In this document: positions 12,201-23,500 of the stretch, piece by piece
How the letters are laid out: the number at the start of each line of letters is the position of its first letter
Position numbering within the stretch: the stretch's first letter is position 1
Source of the DNA: Amphiduros pacificus
Lineage: Eukaryota; Annelida; Polychaeta; Phyllodocida; Hesionidae
Direction of reading: 5' to 3'
Length of the DNA stretch: 64,000 nucleotides
NCBI GenBank assembly: GCA_949316495.1
Contig: OX439005.1
Location: 40,918,682 to 40,982,681, forward strand
Position numbers and translations under genes: made by a program
Notes under the pieces: generated by a model
What the model was told of the DNA's origin: nothing
The model's database searches: none
What the model saw: only the letters and a program-made list of their open reading frames with translations

Positions 12201-13808
12201 AATACCATGCCAAAAGGTAAAGGATGAAAATCATGCAATAATGTGTGAAGTGAAAATCATGCAATAAGTTTCAAGACAACTAGCACAAAAATAGCGCCCA
12301 ACTGAACATCATTCAATAAGGTACAAGTTGAAAATCAGGCAAAAAGGTGCAAGCTGCCAAGTGCATGAATAAGATGAAATCATTTTATTCTCAGAAGGTA
12401 AAGCTGTGATCAGTAATATTCGTGATATACCCCTCATATTTAAAGTATAGCACAATATTTCTCTCTCATCATATAACATAAAGTACAAACAATAATGCCT
12501 GACACATCAGGCCGTTAAGAAATTACAAGGCAATTTTTGCAGATATTCGGTCATCTTTTTTCTGGCTCTCATAGCTTGGGTACCACAATTTCAATGATTG
12601 TGTCCAAAATGAAATACCTGTAAATGCACTCCTGACTCAATACTTTTCAACATATTAAAACCCCATCACCTTTTCCTTACTCCAGTGTCACCTCCAAAGC
12701 CAGGTATGTTCTTTTAAGGAAAAATGTGATTATCATGTGACCAATATGTTTAATAATTAATATCGTGTTATTTGGTTAGAGCTTAATAACCCTGAGTAAA
12801 ATACAATGATGTGTCCGTATGGCCTCCTATTTCCAAATCATACAAAACATGTTCTACTCAAATCACTGAATGAAGACAAAGTTTGCCACCTGAGTTATCA
12901 AAATAAGCCAACTGCAGCATGGAATGTATTTTCCCACAGAGAATATGTTAATAAGTCAAATTTCCTACTTACAATATAACCTCTTCTAATTCCAGTATAT
13001 TAGCATGAGGGCTGAGTCTTCTCATGGCCTGGATCTCACGTAAACTATTCACTTGGTCTATGCTGAAAACACAAAGAATTATACAAACTAAATGAACACT
13101 ATGTTTTATTGTGAGTAAGCAACTAGTATATTGGTCATGAGATAATATTTACTTAACACTGGTCCTTTTAAAGGGTTTCTTTGCATACATTATTATGATA
13201 TTTGCTGAAATTTAAGACTAAAGATTAATTTAAAAATACCTGTAATACATAGGCACATATTGATACTGAACTTAGTCAAACTGATTCATAATTTGCCATT
13301 GGCAGAGCTAATTCTTGTTGATAATACGTCAGTATAAGAAAGAAAATAATCAAACTTAATAATCGTCAGCCACAAACTGAAATGTGAATTAATTCATGTT
13401 CTGAGGGTTGTAATGGTTAAAAAACGCATCAAATATTACTCGTGGATTTAGCAGAAAAGTCAGCATGGCAAGTAAGCATGAATGAACAATTTTATTTCTG
13501 AACTCCTTTCAGTACCCCTATGTCGGAAAGATCAAAGATGCGGTGATCATACCTTTCATACTGTTGTTTCATTTTCTTACATGCAAAGTAAGTGCCATTT
13601 TTAATGTTCTGGCACTTGAGGACTTCAGAAAAGGTTCCCTCGCCTTTCTTTCCCAGCATTCTGTACTCTAAAAAGCCATAAAAGTTTTATTTAAAAACTG
13701 AACAATAGCTGTTACTACTGTCATGCAAATTAGAAGTTTAGATATCAATTGATCCACGGATCAAAACAAACTTTATAACTTACTGTTCATTATGAAGTTG
13801 AGAGCCAT
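3137..13808 (-). CDS. MOK: MOK protein kinase, first four coding exons (gene runs off the left edge)
   Basis: This is a serine/threonine kinase of the MAK/ICK/MOK branch of the CMGC group, linked in animals to cilium control. Coding exons on the minus strand are 13808-13784, 13667-13553, 13062-12973 and 3207-3137, joined in phases 1, 2, 2 and 1, giving about 100 residues. Visible parts are the glycine loop GEGTFSEV, the ATP-binding lysine in FACKKMK, the helix-C glutamate in LREIQAMRRL, and the hinge LICELMDMNIYELI, which is close to diagnostic for MOK. The HRD and DFG motifs must lie left of base 1. The start could be ATG 13808 or the in-frame ATG 13790; the second gives MNKYRMLG, which matches the usual MOK N-terminus. 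Family assignment is from remembered MOK sequence. Confidence 0.9.
4770..5065 (-). mobile_element. tRNA-derived SINE, diverged copy
   Basis: Read on the minus strand this matches, base for base over long stretches, the better SINE copy at 62532-62836. It has a tRNA-like head with a B-box-like GGGTTTGATTCCC, the shared body AGGGTTAACCCT, AATTGTCATGTGAAGGACCTG and GTAGGTCTCATCATGA, and an A/C-rich tail (AAACAAACAAAATAC followed by A-runs) at the low-coordinate end. The head has several changes from a working A box, so it is an old copy. No certain target duplication was found. Confidence 0.8.
6242..7287. repeat. Tandem duplication of the transposon's left end (2 x about 523 bp)
   Basis: Two head-to-tail copies, 6242-6763 and 6764-7287, both begin TAGGGTGTTTC and end in the GTCTGTCTGTCCGTCC tract. 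They differ by a few substitutions and by the length of a C-run. The second copy brings an internal transposon end. Confidence 0.93.
9107..9470 (+). pseudogene. Possible hAT-type transposase C-terminal fragment
   Basis: An open frame inside the right arm encodes LLFELLGMDGRWLHLPSEHW then QDDEEYKQMAAIVKVVAFVK and DVAEMGMKDKF. The W-x-D-x-EY-x-x-M and VxDxAExG spacing recalls the C-terminal part of hAT-like transposases, where a VVNDxAERG segment is common. A mirrored relic is on the minus strand of the left arm near 8077-8310. No complete transposase is present, so the element would be non-autonomous. The family link is from memory and is weak. Confidence 0.4.
11790..12130. repeat. 28-bp minisatellite, about 12 copies
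   Basis: The unit contains TGAGTATCCCAAGAGTAGAG followed by ACAAATTC. It lies in MOK intron 3. Reading frames through it are products of the repeat. Confidence 0.9.
12973..13062 (-). CDS. MOK: MOK coding exon 3 (helix C)
   Basis: Acceptor TTTTCAG, donor GTAAGT. Encodes SIDQVNSLREIQAMRR then LSPHANILELEEVI. The E in LREIQ is the helix-C glutamate that pairs with the catalytic lysine. The exon is followed by an intron of about 9.8 kb. Confidence 0.93.
13553..13667 (-). CDS. MOK: MOK coding exon 2 (glycine loop and catalytic lysine)
   Basis: Acceptor CTTTTTAG, donor AG|GTATGA. Encodes YRMLGKKGEGTFSEVLKC and then YFACKKMKQQYE. GEGTFSEV is the nucleotide-binding loop and the first K of ACKK is the ATP-anchoring lysine. 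Confidence 0.93.
13784..13808 (-). CDS. MOK: MOK coding exon 1
   Basis: Reads MALNFIMN and ends with one base of the next codon, followed by a consensus GTAAGT donor. The splice makes AAG, giving MNKYRMLGKKGEGTF across the junction, which matches the family's short first exon. Further 5' UTR lies upstream but its limits cannot be seen. Confidence 0.75.
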
Positions 13809-14747
13809 GTTGATTTTTGATGTCTTATCTAACCCATATCTTTCTCAACCTGTTCGGGTATCCACACTAAAATCCTACCGATATGTTGTGATAGTTTTGC
13901 GGTTAATCCATGGTGTAAAATCCACGTTTGTCAGCTACAAGCCATTTTGACTGAACGTTAAGTCAACCAGAATATTTCGGATTAACAGTTGGCACTTTGG
14001 GAACATGACCCCACTTGAGATCTACGTGTGTGAAGTTTGGTACTTATTCACTATTCGCAGTTCATTGTTCAGATTTTTTTCAAAATCTATAATCAGGTTG
14101 CCAATATGTCATATTTGCAATATTGTGTTCAAAATGTCACTGGTGTGTATCTTGTGGCACTTCATATTAATAAAAATCCTGAAAAATAACATTATCAACA
14201 CGTTATATTAGACGAGTGGAAACAAAATATCAACAGAGGTCAATTCAAAGGTCACCAAATAAGCTACCCATAAAATATTTTCCTGGCACAATGGATGGTT
14301 ACAATATGGCGCCACATACAACTTTTTAATTTAAGGTTGAGGTTATATTGTAAGTATGAAATATGACTTATTAATATATTCTCTGTGGCAAAATACATTT
14401 CAAGCTGCAATTGGCTTATTTTGAAAACTCAGGTGGCAAACTTTGTCTTCATTCAGTGATTTGAGTATAACCCCTTAATGGTCATAAAATATATCTGTTA
14501 ATATATTTTGGTTTTGAACGATTTTGAATAATGAACTGTTAATAGTGAATAAGTAACAAACCTCACACACGTCTTGATTCCCATGTCCCTACTCGCACCT
14601 GTCCCATAACACGACTACTTAATCCTTCAGCTAAAAGATATGATGGCGTTATCAACTGAGTCACAATGTGTGTCACTGCTGCAGAATCTGGGTCCTCTAA
14701 TCAATAAACCACTGGCTTTGAAATTCCATCTCAAGGAGAGACACAGA

Positions 14748-14761
14748 GTTGCCATGGCGAA
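14748..14761. promoter_or_regulatory. Candidate RFX X-box upstream of MOK
   Basis: GTTGCCATGGCGAA resembles the X-box GTTGCCATGGCAAC bound by RFX factors, which control ciliary genes. It has one or two mismatches in the second half-site. It lies about 0.94 kb upstream of the MOK start. Only position and motif support it. Confidence 0.35.
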
Positions 14762-16406
14762 GGACTAAACACCACGGCGGAAGGACTAACACATGAGCGG
14801 TGACGCGGCTGTGACCCGGGTCCCATGGAGACCGCACACAGTCCCCAATATGTCGGTACAGGGCATGTTATGTTCTGCGTGCTACTTTCCAGTACTGGGG
14901 TTCTTCACCTTCATAAAACAGCAAGAGATCATGTCTCGAACGACACGTTTGGTTAGCTTGAAGGGTATGCAAATAAAAGACACATTCACAACTATTGGCT
15001 GTTTGTTGACAAATGCCACAAAGATATGAATCATGAATCAAGGGCCATGAGATTGAGTTCAAGTCTCTTTTTTACAAATCACAACAAACTTAATGTATTT
15101 TTTGATACATTGCATTTGCATTCAATTTCAGTATCCTTTTTTCCAAATTCCCTTAAACTATATTTGATTTTTAAAGTGATTGATCCATGATTTTTTTCAG
15201 ATAAATTAGTTGGAACTATTGTATATTAAGACTAGAGGCTAATAATAATATGTAGGTCATAATTGTATGAATAAATGATCGTAACAAGATAATATCATAT
15301 ATACTAATGGTAAACTCCATATGAACTCATAAAATAATAATGTGTAATAATAATAAGTTTTGTTGCTATCAGAGTATGCATCACAATTGTTTGCCTTAAT
15401 TATAAGAGAACATACATGAATTTTGACGTGAAACACCGGAGTAAGGAATAAGTCGAAGTTAAATAAATTAATACTGATAATTTCTGTCACAGTGTGGTGA
15501 AACTTAATTATTTTTTCTGATTGTGGTAACCAAGTTGTGAAAGCACTGATACTAAGATGGCTGAAAGTTGGTTGAAAATTACCTCAAAATCTTTTCAGCG
15601 TAATTTTCTTTTGGTGCAAATCATTTTATTTAGGTGTTGGCATTTAAAGTCGCTTGAGGTATTTCGGCTTATTGTACCATAAACCAATGAATTGGACATA
15701 TTCGGTGAGACTGGATTTGTGTTTAATCAAGTTGTCAGTAATATTAATTTCCAAAAAAAATAGCAGAAATCAACGCTTTTTTACCTGAATTTAAAACAGT
15801 GCAAAATAAGTATTTTTTTCTAGTTAAAATTACCAGTGAGAGATTTGTAAATCATAATTTCTTTTTTCAACAGCTACTTGCAGAACATAATTTTGGAGTA
15901 ATTATGAATAGAGGCGCGACGTCGTAAGATCGAAGGGGACATCATAGCTGCCGCCTTGGGTCAAAGAATCTAAATCAAAGGTTGTTAGATTTTTTGCTCG
16001 GATATTGCTATGATGACACTACACAGATACAGAGAAAGTTTTGACAATTTTTTTCCAAAACAAATTTGACAAATCAGTTACACGATTTAGAGCAACACAT
16101 ATCACATAGGAAATCTTTGCTTTTGAGCACATATTCTGAGACGATTTTATGACGAAATTGATACAATCATATCATATGAATATTTCAGAAATGAAATTGA
16201 GTTACAAAATGTCATTACAAAGTTAAATGATTGGAATCAAATTAACTTTTTTCCTTCGCAGTTTTTTAAATTTATTGCCACACATATTGGTAGACAAGTC
16301 AAATACGTCATGATGTTCAGAACATAAAGGGTTATTAGTATGCTTAATTTATAGCTCGGCCAATGTATACACCAATAAAAATATATTTTCTTAAAGGTTG
16401 CTATGG

Positions 16407-16521
<115 letters not shown>

Positions 16522-16544
16522 CAACGTTAGAGTTGAATATCGTG

Positions 16545-17065
16545 CAACTAGGTGAGAACTGAACATCACGCAACAGGGTGAAATCTGAACATCATACAAC
16601 AAGGTCAGAACTGAACATCATACAACAAGGTCAGAACTGAACATCATACAACAAGGTCAGAACTGAACATCATACAACAGGGTGAGAACTGAACATCAAA
16701 CAACAAGGTGAGAACTGAACATCATACAACAGGGTGAGAACTGAACATCATACAACAAGATGAGAACTGAACATCATACAACAAGGTGAGAACTGAACAT
16801 CATGCAACAGGGTGAGAACTGAACATCATACAACAAGGTGAGAACTGAACATCATACAATAGGGTGAGAACTGAACATCACACAACAAGGTGAGAACTGA
16901 ACATCATGCAACAGGGTGAGAACTGAACATCATACAACAGGGTGAGAACTGAACATCACACAACAGGGTGAGAACTGAACATTACGCAATAGGGTGAAAA
17001 CTGAATATCGTGCAACAGGGTGAGACCTGAAAACAAAGTGAGAACTGAATATCGTACAACAGGTG
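16545..17065. repeat. 26-bp minisatellite, about 19 copies
   Basis: The unit is ACAACAAGGTGAGAACTGAA followed by CATCAT, alternating GGGTGAGA, AGGTGAGA and AGGTCAGA versions. It ends about 400 bp before the WDR81 start codon, in promoter-proximal DNA. Confidence 0.93.
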
Positions 17066-17215
17066 AAAACTTTAAAAATCAGGTAATTGTACACCATGCG
17101 TCAGAAAAGACATTTTAATAATTTTTAAAAGCATTTAAAACCATATATGTCTTAAATAAAAAAAGAAACTGTTGTTGGCATGTCTTGAATTTTTCCTTTA
17201 TCTCCCGAAGGTGCC

Positions 17216-17220
17216 CCAAT
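17216..17220 (+). promoter_or_regulatory. CCAAT box candidate of WDR81
   Basis: CCAAT followed by CAG lies 262 bp upstream of the WDR81 start, at a typical distance upstream of a start site near 17.3 kb. Supported by motif and position only. Confidence 0.35.
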
Positions 17221-17369
17221 CAGTTATAAATCGGAGAGACTCAGCTCTGTAAACCCGCCATGACCCCTTAATAACATTTGCGGTTTTGACAGATCACCCA
17301 CGTGGTGTCAGGGCTCAGCCGGAAGTTGGTATGTTTATGTTTTGATAGTGCACGCTGGGTAAAGCAGAA

Positions 17370-17384
17370 GAAAGATGGCGACTT
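17370..17384 (+). promoter_or_regulatory. YY1-like initiator-region motif
   Basis: GAAAGATGGCGACTT contains the AAGATGGCGRC core that YY1 binds just downstream of many housekeeping start sites. It overlaps the upstream ORF start at 17375. Confidence 0.4.
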
Positions 17385-17443
17385 CCATGACAGAAAATTC
17401 TGTCCTTTTCTCCCCAGCATTTTCGTTGTTTTTGCAAATATAA
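17375..17443 (+). other. Upstream ORF in the WDR81 leader, 22 codons
   Basis: An ATG at 17375 opens MATSMTENSVLFSPAFSLF, closes at TAA 17441-17443, and ends 34 bases before the WDR81 ATG. If transcription starts upstream, it could lower WDR81 translation. The transcript start is unknown. Confidence 0.4.
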
Positions 17444-17477
17444 AGGGGAATTTCGAGTGCAAAGCAACATACACATC

Positions 17478-17564
17478 ATGGATATACTGAAGAGAATCGA
17501 AACAGATCTTCGAATTCAGCGTGGTCTGCTAAGGAAAGTGTCAAAGAGCCGCGCAGTGTGTTTG
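17478..17564 (+). CDS. WDR81: WDR81 exon 1 (start)
   Basis: Encodes [20 protein letters not shown] then VSKSRAVCL. The start has A at -3 and G at +4. Phase 0 donor GTAAGC. It aligns with the vertebrate N-terminus MQELLRSVERDL. Confidence 0.88.
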
Positions 17565-20500
17565 GTAAGCGTTTTCTATTTTGACATTTGATTGACAGCT
17601 GGATGGGAGGATAGCGTTTATCTGACAGGGGGAGGCGAGGTCATGGGACACTTGACGTTATTATGAATGATATCATGGGCTAATAATGATATGTAGTGCC
17701 ACTGATCAGGTGACTATTTTTCTTGGAATTGTGGCTTCACATGACACTTGAGTATTGTCATTTAACCAGTTTGGCCCATATTGACAAATCATTGATTATT
17801 GTTGACAATATTCAGTAGCCATTGTTGTGCATATATCATATATCACTGTACAGTGGTGAAGTGGCAAAATGGGGACACAGCATGTGCCATGGAGCCATGG
17901 GAACTGAAAAAGAGTGTTGCCTGACATTGATCTGACATTTGCATAAATCTCAGTCTCAGACTCTAGTCAGAGTTCAACTAGTGCAATAAATATCAACAAT
18001 CAATTGATAATCTGATCCACAGCTCAGGTAATGCATACCGTATTTACTCGAAATATAGGACGACAAATTAGGAACCAAACCTTTCGTCAATGTTTAGGGG
18101 GTGGGCTTATATACAAGGGCAACCTGTGGACGGTGATTTATAGCAAGAATAATTGACTTTACCATCATGAAAAGTAAACAAACTTCGCTCATACTGTCCA
18201 GGTACAAACTCTCCCAACGGCGATATAATTAATATCTTTGGCTTATAATACATATAGAAATATTCCACTATATCTCAACAGTAATCTGCATTCATTTAAT
18301 AAATGTAAATTATGTACAAGTCGGTGAAAATGTGAGTTTAACAATGTTTAAATATAAATGCAACATGAGGTCGCCATTTTGAAAAGTGGAAGTGATGGGG
18401 AGAAGCTCATATTTTTGGCGCAAAAACGATAGGAGTGCCACAAAAGCATATTAATTCCCATTGAAATATTAATATATTGTGCAATGATGGATCCCTGACA
18501 CTACATATTTATGTTTTACTTTTAAAATGGCCGTCAAACTTAAATGGTAACAGTGCCGATGTCTCGAGATTTCCCAACTTTTTTTTCGGAAGAACCGACT
18601 TGTCCTATAATCGGAAATTGGCATTTTCAAGCAAAATAACATCAATTTGGGGGGTTGTCTTGTACACAGGGCCCTATTTCAAGTAAATACGGTACTCATT
18701 CACTGTGCTATCAATATGGCACCCCTGGACAGGAGAGGAATATTTGAATTGTGTATCTTGAAATCTTTATATACAATGCATCATATACACTCAAGTAACA
18801 TATGATTGCATTGTACATCTAAAAGAATATAATATTTTCCTTGCCTTATACTTCTAAAAAAATATAACATTTACAATAAATATCAGGAACTTAAACTGCA
18901 AAAATTTGTGGTTAATATATAATAATGCCTACATAATAATCCAAAATAATGATCCCCAGTGATTCTTTGAAAAGAGTAGGTCACTAGGTCAAGATGAGAG
19001 GCTTCAGTTTGACTTGATGTGGCCTTATTTCTTAATATTTCTCAAATGATTTTAAATTAATATAATCAAATCAAATTTCATGCCCCCCCAATATGTACAA
19101 CAATTGAAAACAACATAAACTATACCCATAGTCAGTGTCAAAATAGACTTGAAATCCACTGTTTCTGTTTCTGTTATTGGATAAAATTAACCCAAATTTT
19201 AAACTCCAATTACGTCTGTACAACTTTAAACTCCAATTACAAGTCTGTACATTTTTAGAAAGATAGTGCAAAGAATTTTGGAACAATTTAAAGATAAAGG
19301 ATTAAAGGGAAAATTGACTATTATATTATTTTGTGTACAGTAATAAAGTCAGTGAATCTTTAAAATAATGCTAACTGCTAGCATATAATGACAGTTGACA
19401 TTAATACACAAGTTGTTTGCATGTTAACTATGAAATCACAATATTTGGGCATCACTTGCATGCCATACCAGAAAGATAAGGTTCACAAAATATTGCCTTG
19501 TGAAGATGACAAAACGGAATCATTAACATATTGACAGTTACTACAAAATTTTAAAATGTTAAAAAGATGTTGATGATTATGGAAAATACGGAAACTTTGT
19601 TCTGTTCACCAAAATTACCTTAGATTTATCAAAAGTATAAACCTGACTTGCAAATGACAAAAGATTGACATTTTATCTGTTGAATATCATGATCACGATG
19701 TTGACATTCACTCAAAATTAACAAGGATATGTCAATTTGACATCACAATTGGTTCCAACGGATGTATACCTCTGTTAATTTTGTTTGGGTACAGATACAG
19801 GCACTTCATACAAATATTTTCGGTACCTATTTGATCCCAGGGGCAATCCTGAAAGAAATAGACAGTTGGGTGACAGTGTTGAGATGATACAAAGAATAGT
19901 TACTGATGCATATACAGATAGACGCTGCTGTGAATAAGTATCATATATCAGTCATACTGTGGCTTGGCTGAGAAACACCTTCCCATTAAACTGTAAGAGT
20001 CAAACATCTATTTAGTCATGCATAAATGGGTCCAAATGAGGTTTGTTTTTGGTCATATTGTGGCACACATGAGGTATATGTGACCAATTAGTGTCATGCA
20101 ACAGCTGTACATGATGAGATATTGTCATGCAATGGCCACACATGACCTGAAAGTGCTAAAAGTCACCTGAGAATGTATTGTGTATGATATCAAACTAAAG
20201 AGCTGAACATCCTCAAATGACCTTGCCCTATTTGAATCTGTCTTATTTCATCAAACAGTTCAGGCCAAATATCTAATTCCTTTATTCATAAATGTAATCA
20301 TATGAGGCCATCAAAGTCCTGGCATGACCCTATTTTATACACATATATGAGGTAAAAAGCATACCTGAAAGGGAATATTAAAACCTGGTGGTTATGACAA
20401 AAAACAACCTTCACTACATACTTAGTCCTCCTGTGAACTTAATCACCAGACTGAGGTACATACCCAGTCAGTTTTTTTTTACTTGAATTAGAATATTTTC

Positions 20501-23500
20501 AAAATAATTATGTGGAAACAGAGGTGGAAAAATGTCATCTTGTACCTGCAGGGGCAGTTGTTGTGTTGCCTCACATGATTAAATAGGGTAATACTGCTGC
20601 AAAGCATGAATGGGTTATGGTCACATGATTGCCTCACATGACTAAAGGACTAACACTATTACCTGGTGTGAACCGATGTGGTCACATGATTGCCTCATAT
20701 GACTAAATGCATGGGTGCTGAGGCTCCGTCTTGAGACGGAATTCCGTCTTTGGGCAAAAATCTTCCGTCTTTTGAGTTTGGACAAAAATCTTCCGTCTTT
20801 TGACGTATTTTTAAAGCCAAAATCTATTACGCAAATTATCAACAAAACACGTAGCGAAGAACGCGCGCCATCTTGGATTTCCAAAGCGTCCATCGCGACG
20901 TAACGCTAAAACATTTATTTAAAGCCAAAATCTAATGCACAGAACAAATTTTACCTTTGCAGGCCATCGCTAAAACATCGTAGCGATTGATAACAAGAGG
21001 AACGCCATCTTGAAATTCCAAAGCGTATAAGACGGAATCTGATTGGCCGAGACAAATGAAGACGAACACGGTATAATACGAGAATTCTTATTGGTCGAAA
21101 AATATTGCGACTCTACATTTCTATCTTTCGCTTTTTAATGGATACCACAAATAATGAAATAACATTTAGCGTGAATTTTAAACACTGGATGTTCAAGACA
21201 TCTCAGCATCCTTCTCACACTGTCCACCAGAGGCACACGCAAACTATTACCTCTGGCCAACCCAGATTAATATTCCTCCGGTACTACTTTTACTGGCCAT
21301 GTGCTCAAGAACTGTCAGTGTGTTGTAAATGTGATTGACGTATTAACATCTCTTAATATCGAATATGAAGTTGCCTTGAGATGTATTTGAGTTCATTTGT
21401 TAACATTTGAACATTTTTTGTTGGTTATATTGACCAAAAGTATAAAAGATTATGAGAATTCAAATTGTAAACAAAGCGGCCATCTTTGTTGTGGTTCCGC
21501 CTTATCACTACTCCAGGAAATGGCTCCTCCGGTTGAGAAAGTAGTTCCAAGTTTTATTTCTCATAATAGTTGTTTCTACATGCACAAAATTTTGTATTAA
21601 GGGTGAAATATATCATAATATACCAATCTGAGTACAATTTAAGAAAAAAAATAAGTAAGATAGACAATTACATAAAAATTGGTGGATGTGCTGAACCAGC
21701 ACAAAAAGGCACCTTGTACAGAGGTGATAGGTTCACCACGTCGCCCTCTGGTGGAGTTTGCATCCTTCTTCAACATTAGGGGCGATCCATTTGATTTTTG
21801 TGGGGTGGGGTGGGACAGCAGTACTGGATGAATAAATTTTTTTTCTTTGGTCGGGTGGATGAATAATTTTTTTTTCTGGTGTGGGGTGGGTGAATAATTT
21901 TTTTTTCTGGTGTGGGGTGGGTGAATAATTTTTTTTTCTGGTGTGGGGTGGGTGAATAATTTTTTTTTCTGGTGTGGGGTGGGTGAATAATTTTTTTTTC
22001 TGGTGTGGGGTGGGTGAATAATTTTTTTTTCTGGTGTGGGGTGGGTGAATAATTTTTTTTTCTGGTGTGGGGTGGGTGAATAATTTTTTTTTCTGGTGTG
22101 GGGTGGGTGAATAATTTTTTTTTCTGGTGTGGGGTGGGTGAATAATTTTTTTTTCTGGTGTGGGGTGGGTGAATAATTTTTTTTTCTGGTGTGGGGTGGG
22201 TGAATAATTTTTTTTTCTGGTGTGGGGTGGGTGAATAATTTTTTTTTCTGGTGTGGGGTGGGTGAATAATTTTTTTTTCTGGTGTGGGGTGGGTGAATAA
22301 TTTTTTTTTCTGGTGTGGGGTGGGTGAATAATTTTTTTTTCTGGTGTGGGGTGGGTGAATAATTTTTTTTTCTGGTGTGGGGTGGGTGAATAAATTTTTT
22401 TTCTGGTGTGGGGTGGGTGAATAATTTTTTTTTCTGGTGTGGGGTGGGTGAATAAATTTTTTTTCTGGTGTGGGGTGGGTGAATAAATTTTTTTTCTGGT
22501 GTGGGGTGGGTGAATAAATGTTTTTTCTTGTTGCTTCCCCAGACTCTGATCCTTCATTTCAAGCAATCCATATAGAAGATAGAAAAACTGGAAGGAGGTG
22601 GACGAATAAATTGTTTTTCTTTGGTAGGGTGGATGAATAAATTATTTTTCTTTGGTAGGGTGAATGAATAATTTTTTTTTCTGTGATGGGGTGGGTGAAT
22701 AAATTTTTTTCTCCAAAATCTCCCACCCCACCCCACAAAAATCAAATGGATCGCCCCTTATGCATCTCTGTGAAAATTGTCAATGTTCTGCAGTTATCAG
22801 ATTGGAATCAAGAATTTTCAAGCCAAATTGAATAGATTACACATTTGGTAAGTTAAACACAGGTTTGTACTGAAGACTTGAACTACTGAAAAACTTATTT
22901 GTTTTGAATTGGTTTAAGGTTAATCTATGATGATACATTCTTTTGGTAGATAATCCATGGATTCTCTCAAAGCACATGGCCATGTTAGATCTGTTAGATA
23001 ACCGCATAGCACATGGCCATGCTTCATCAGCTGCCCATAATAAATTTATTTCAATTGAATTGAACCCTTTATTTGTTCTTAAATGATATTCTCCAAGAAA
23101 AAAAATGAAATGTTTTTTTTAATGTACTTGATTTAGGCATTGATCATACATTCTTTTGTTACATGATCTTAAAGCACATGGCCATGGATACAAATCATGT
23201 GCATGGGTAGCAATGCTTGCTCTGCTGCCCATAATCTGTCATTCAATTAAATTGATCGCTATATTTTACAAAAGAAGGACTTAAAGATAAATTATTTTGT
23301 TAAAATTAAATATTATGTGGCACAGCCATGCATGCCATTAACAATTTGAATGCAAAATAAACACAAAATAATCACACACTCCAAAGTTTTAAAAAACAGT
23401 ATTATTATTTATTGACCATGTTGCACACCACTGGATGAGCATTGGTAAAAACTTGACTTGTTTATGTTCATGCTGTGTCATGTTCCAAGGAGGCCACTAG

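Larger units (their letters stand above)
3208..12972 (-). other. MOK intron 3, about 9.8 kb, transposon-rich
   Basis: The intron holds a SINE copy (about 4770-5065), a foldback DNA transposon (6242-10000) and a 28-bp minisatellite (about 11790-12130). The stretches 3208-4760, 5070-6233, 10009-11785 and 12135-12972 are AT-rich and show no coding exon. Near 5600-5745 there is a segment ending in GCACTATATAAATGTTACT that resembles the 3' part of a SINE, but no promoter boxes are seen there. Confidence 0.75.

Noticed and set aside
14005-15062. Short open frames between MOK and WDR81
   Set aside because: No family resemblance or splice structure; lengths are as expected by chance in AT-rich DNA.
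21733-22566. 277-codon open frame on the minus strand with HPTPEKK-type repeats
   Set aside because: It is only the 31-bp minisatellite read through all three frames; the sequence lies within a TIR element and has no other coding sign.
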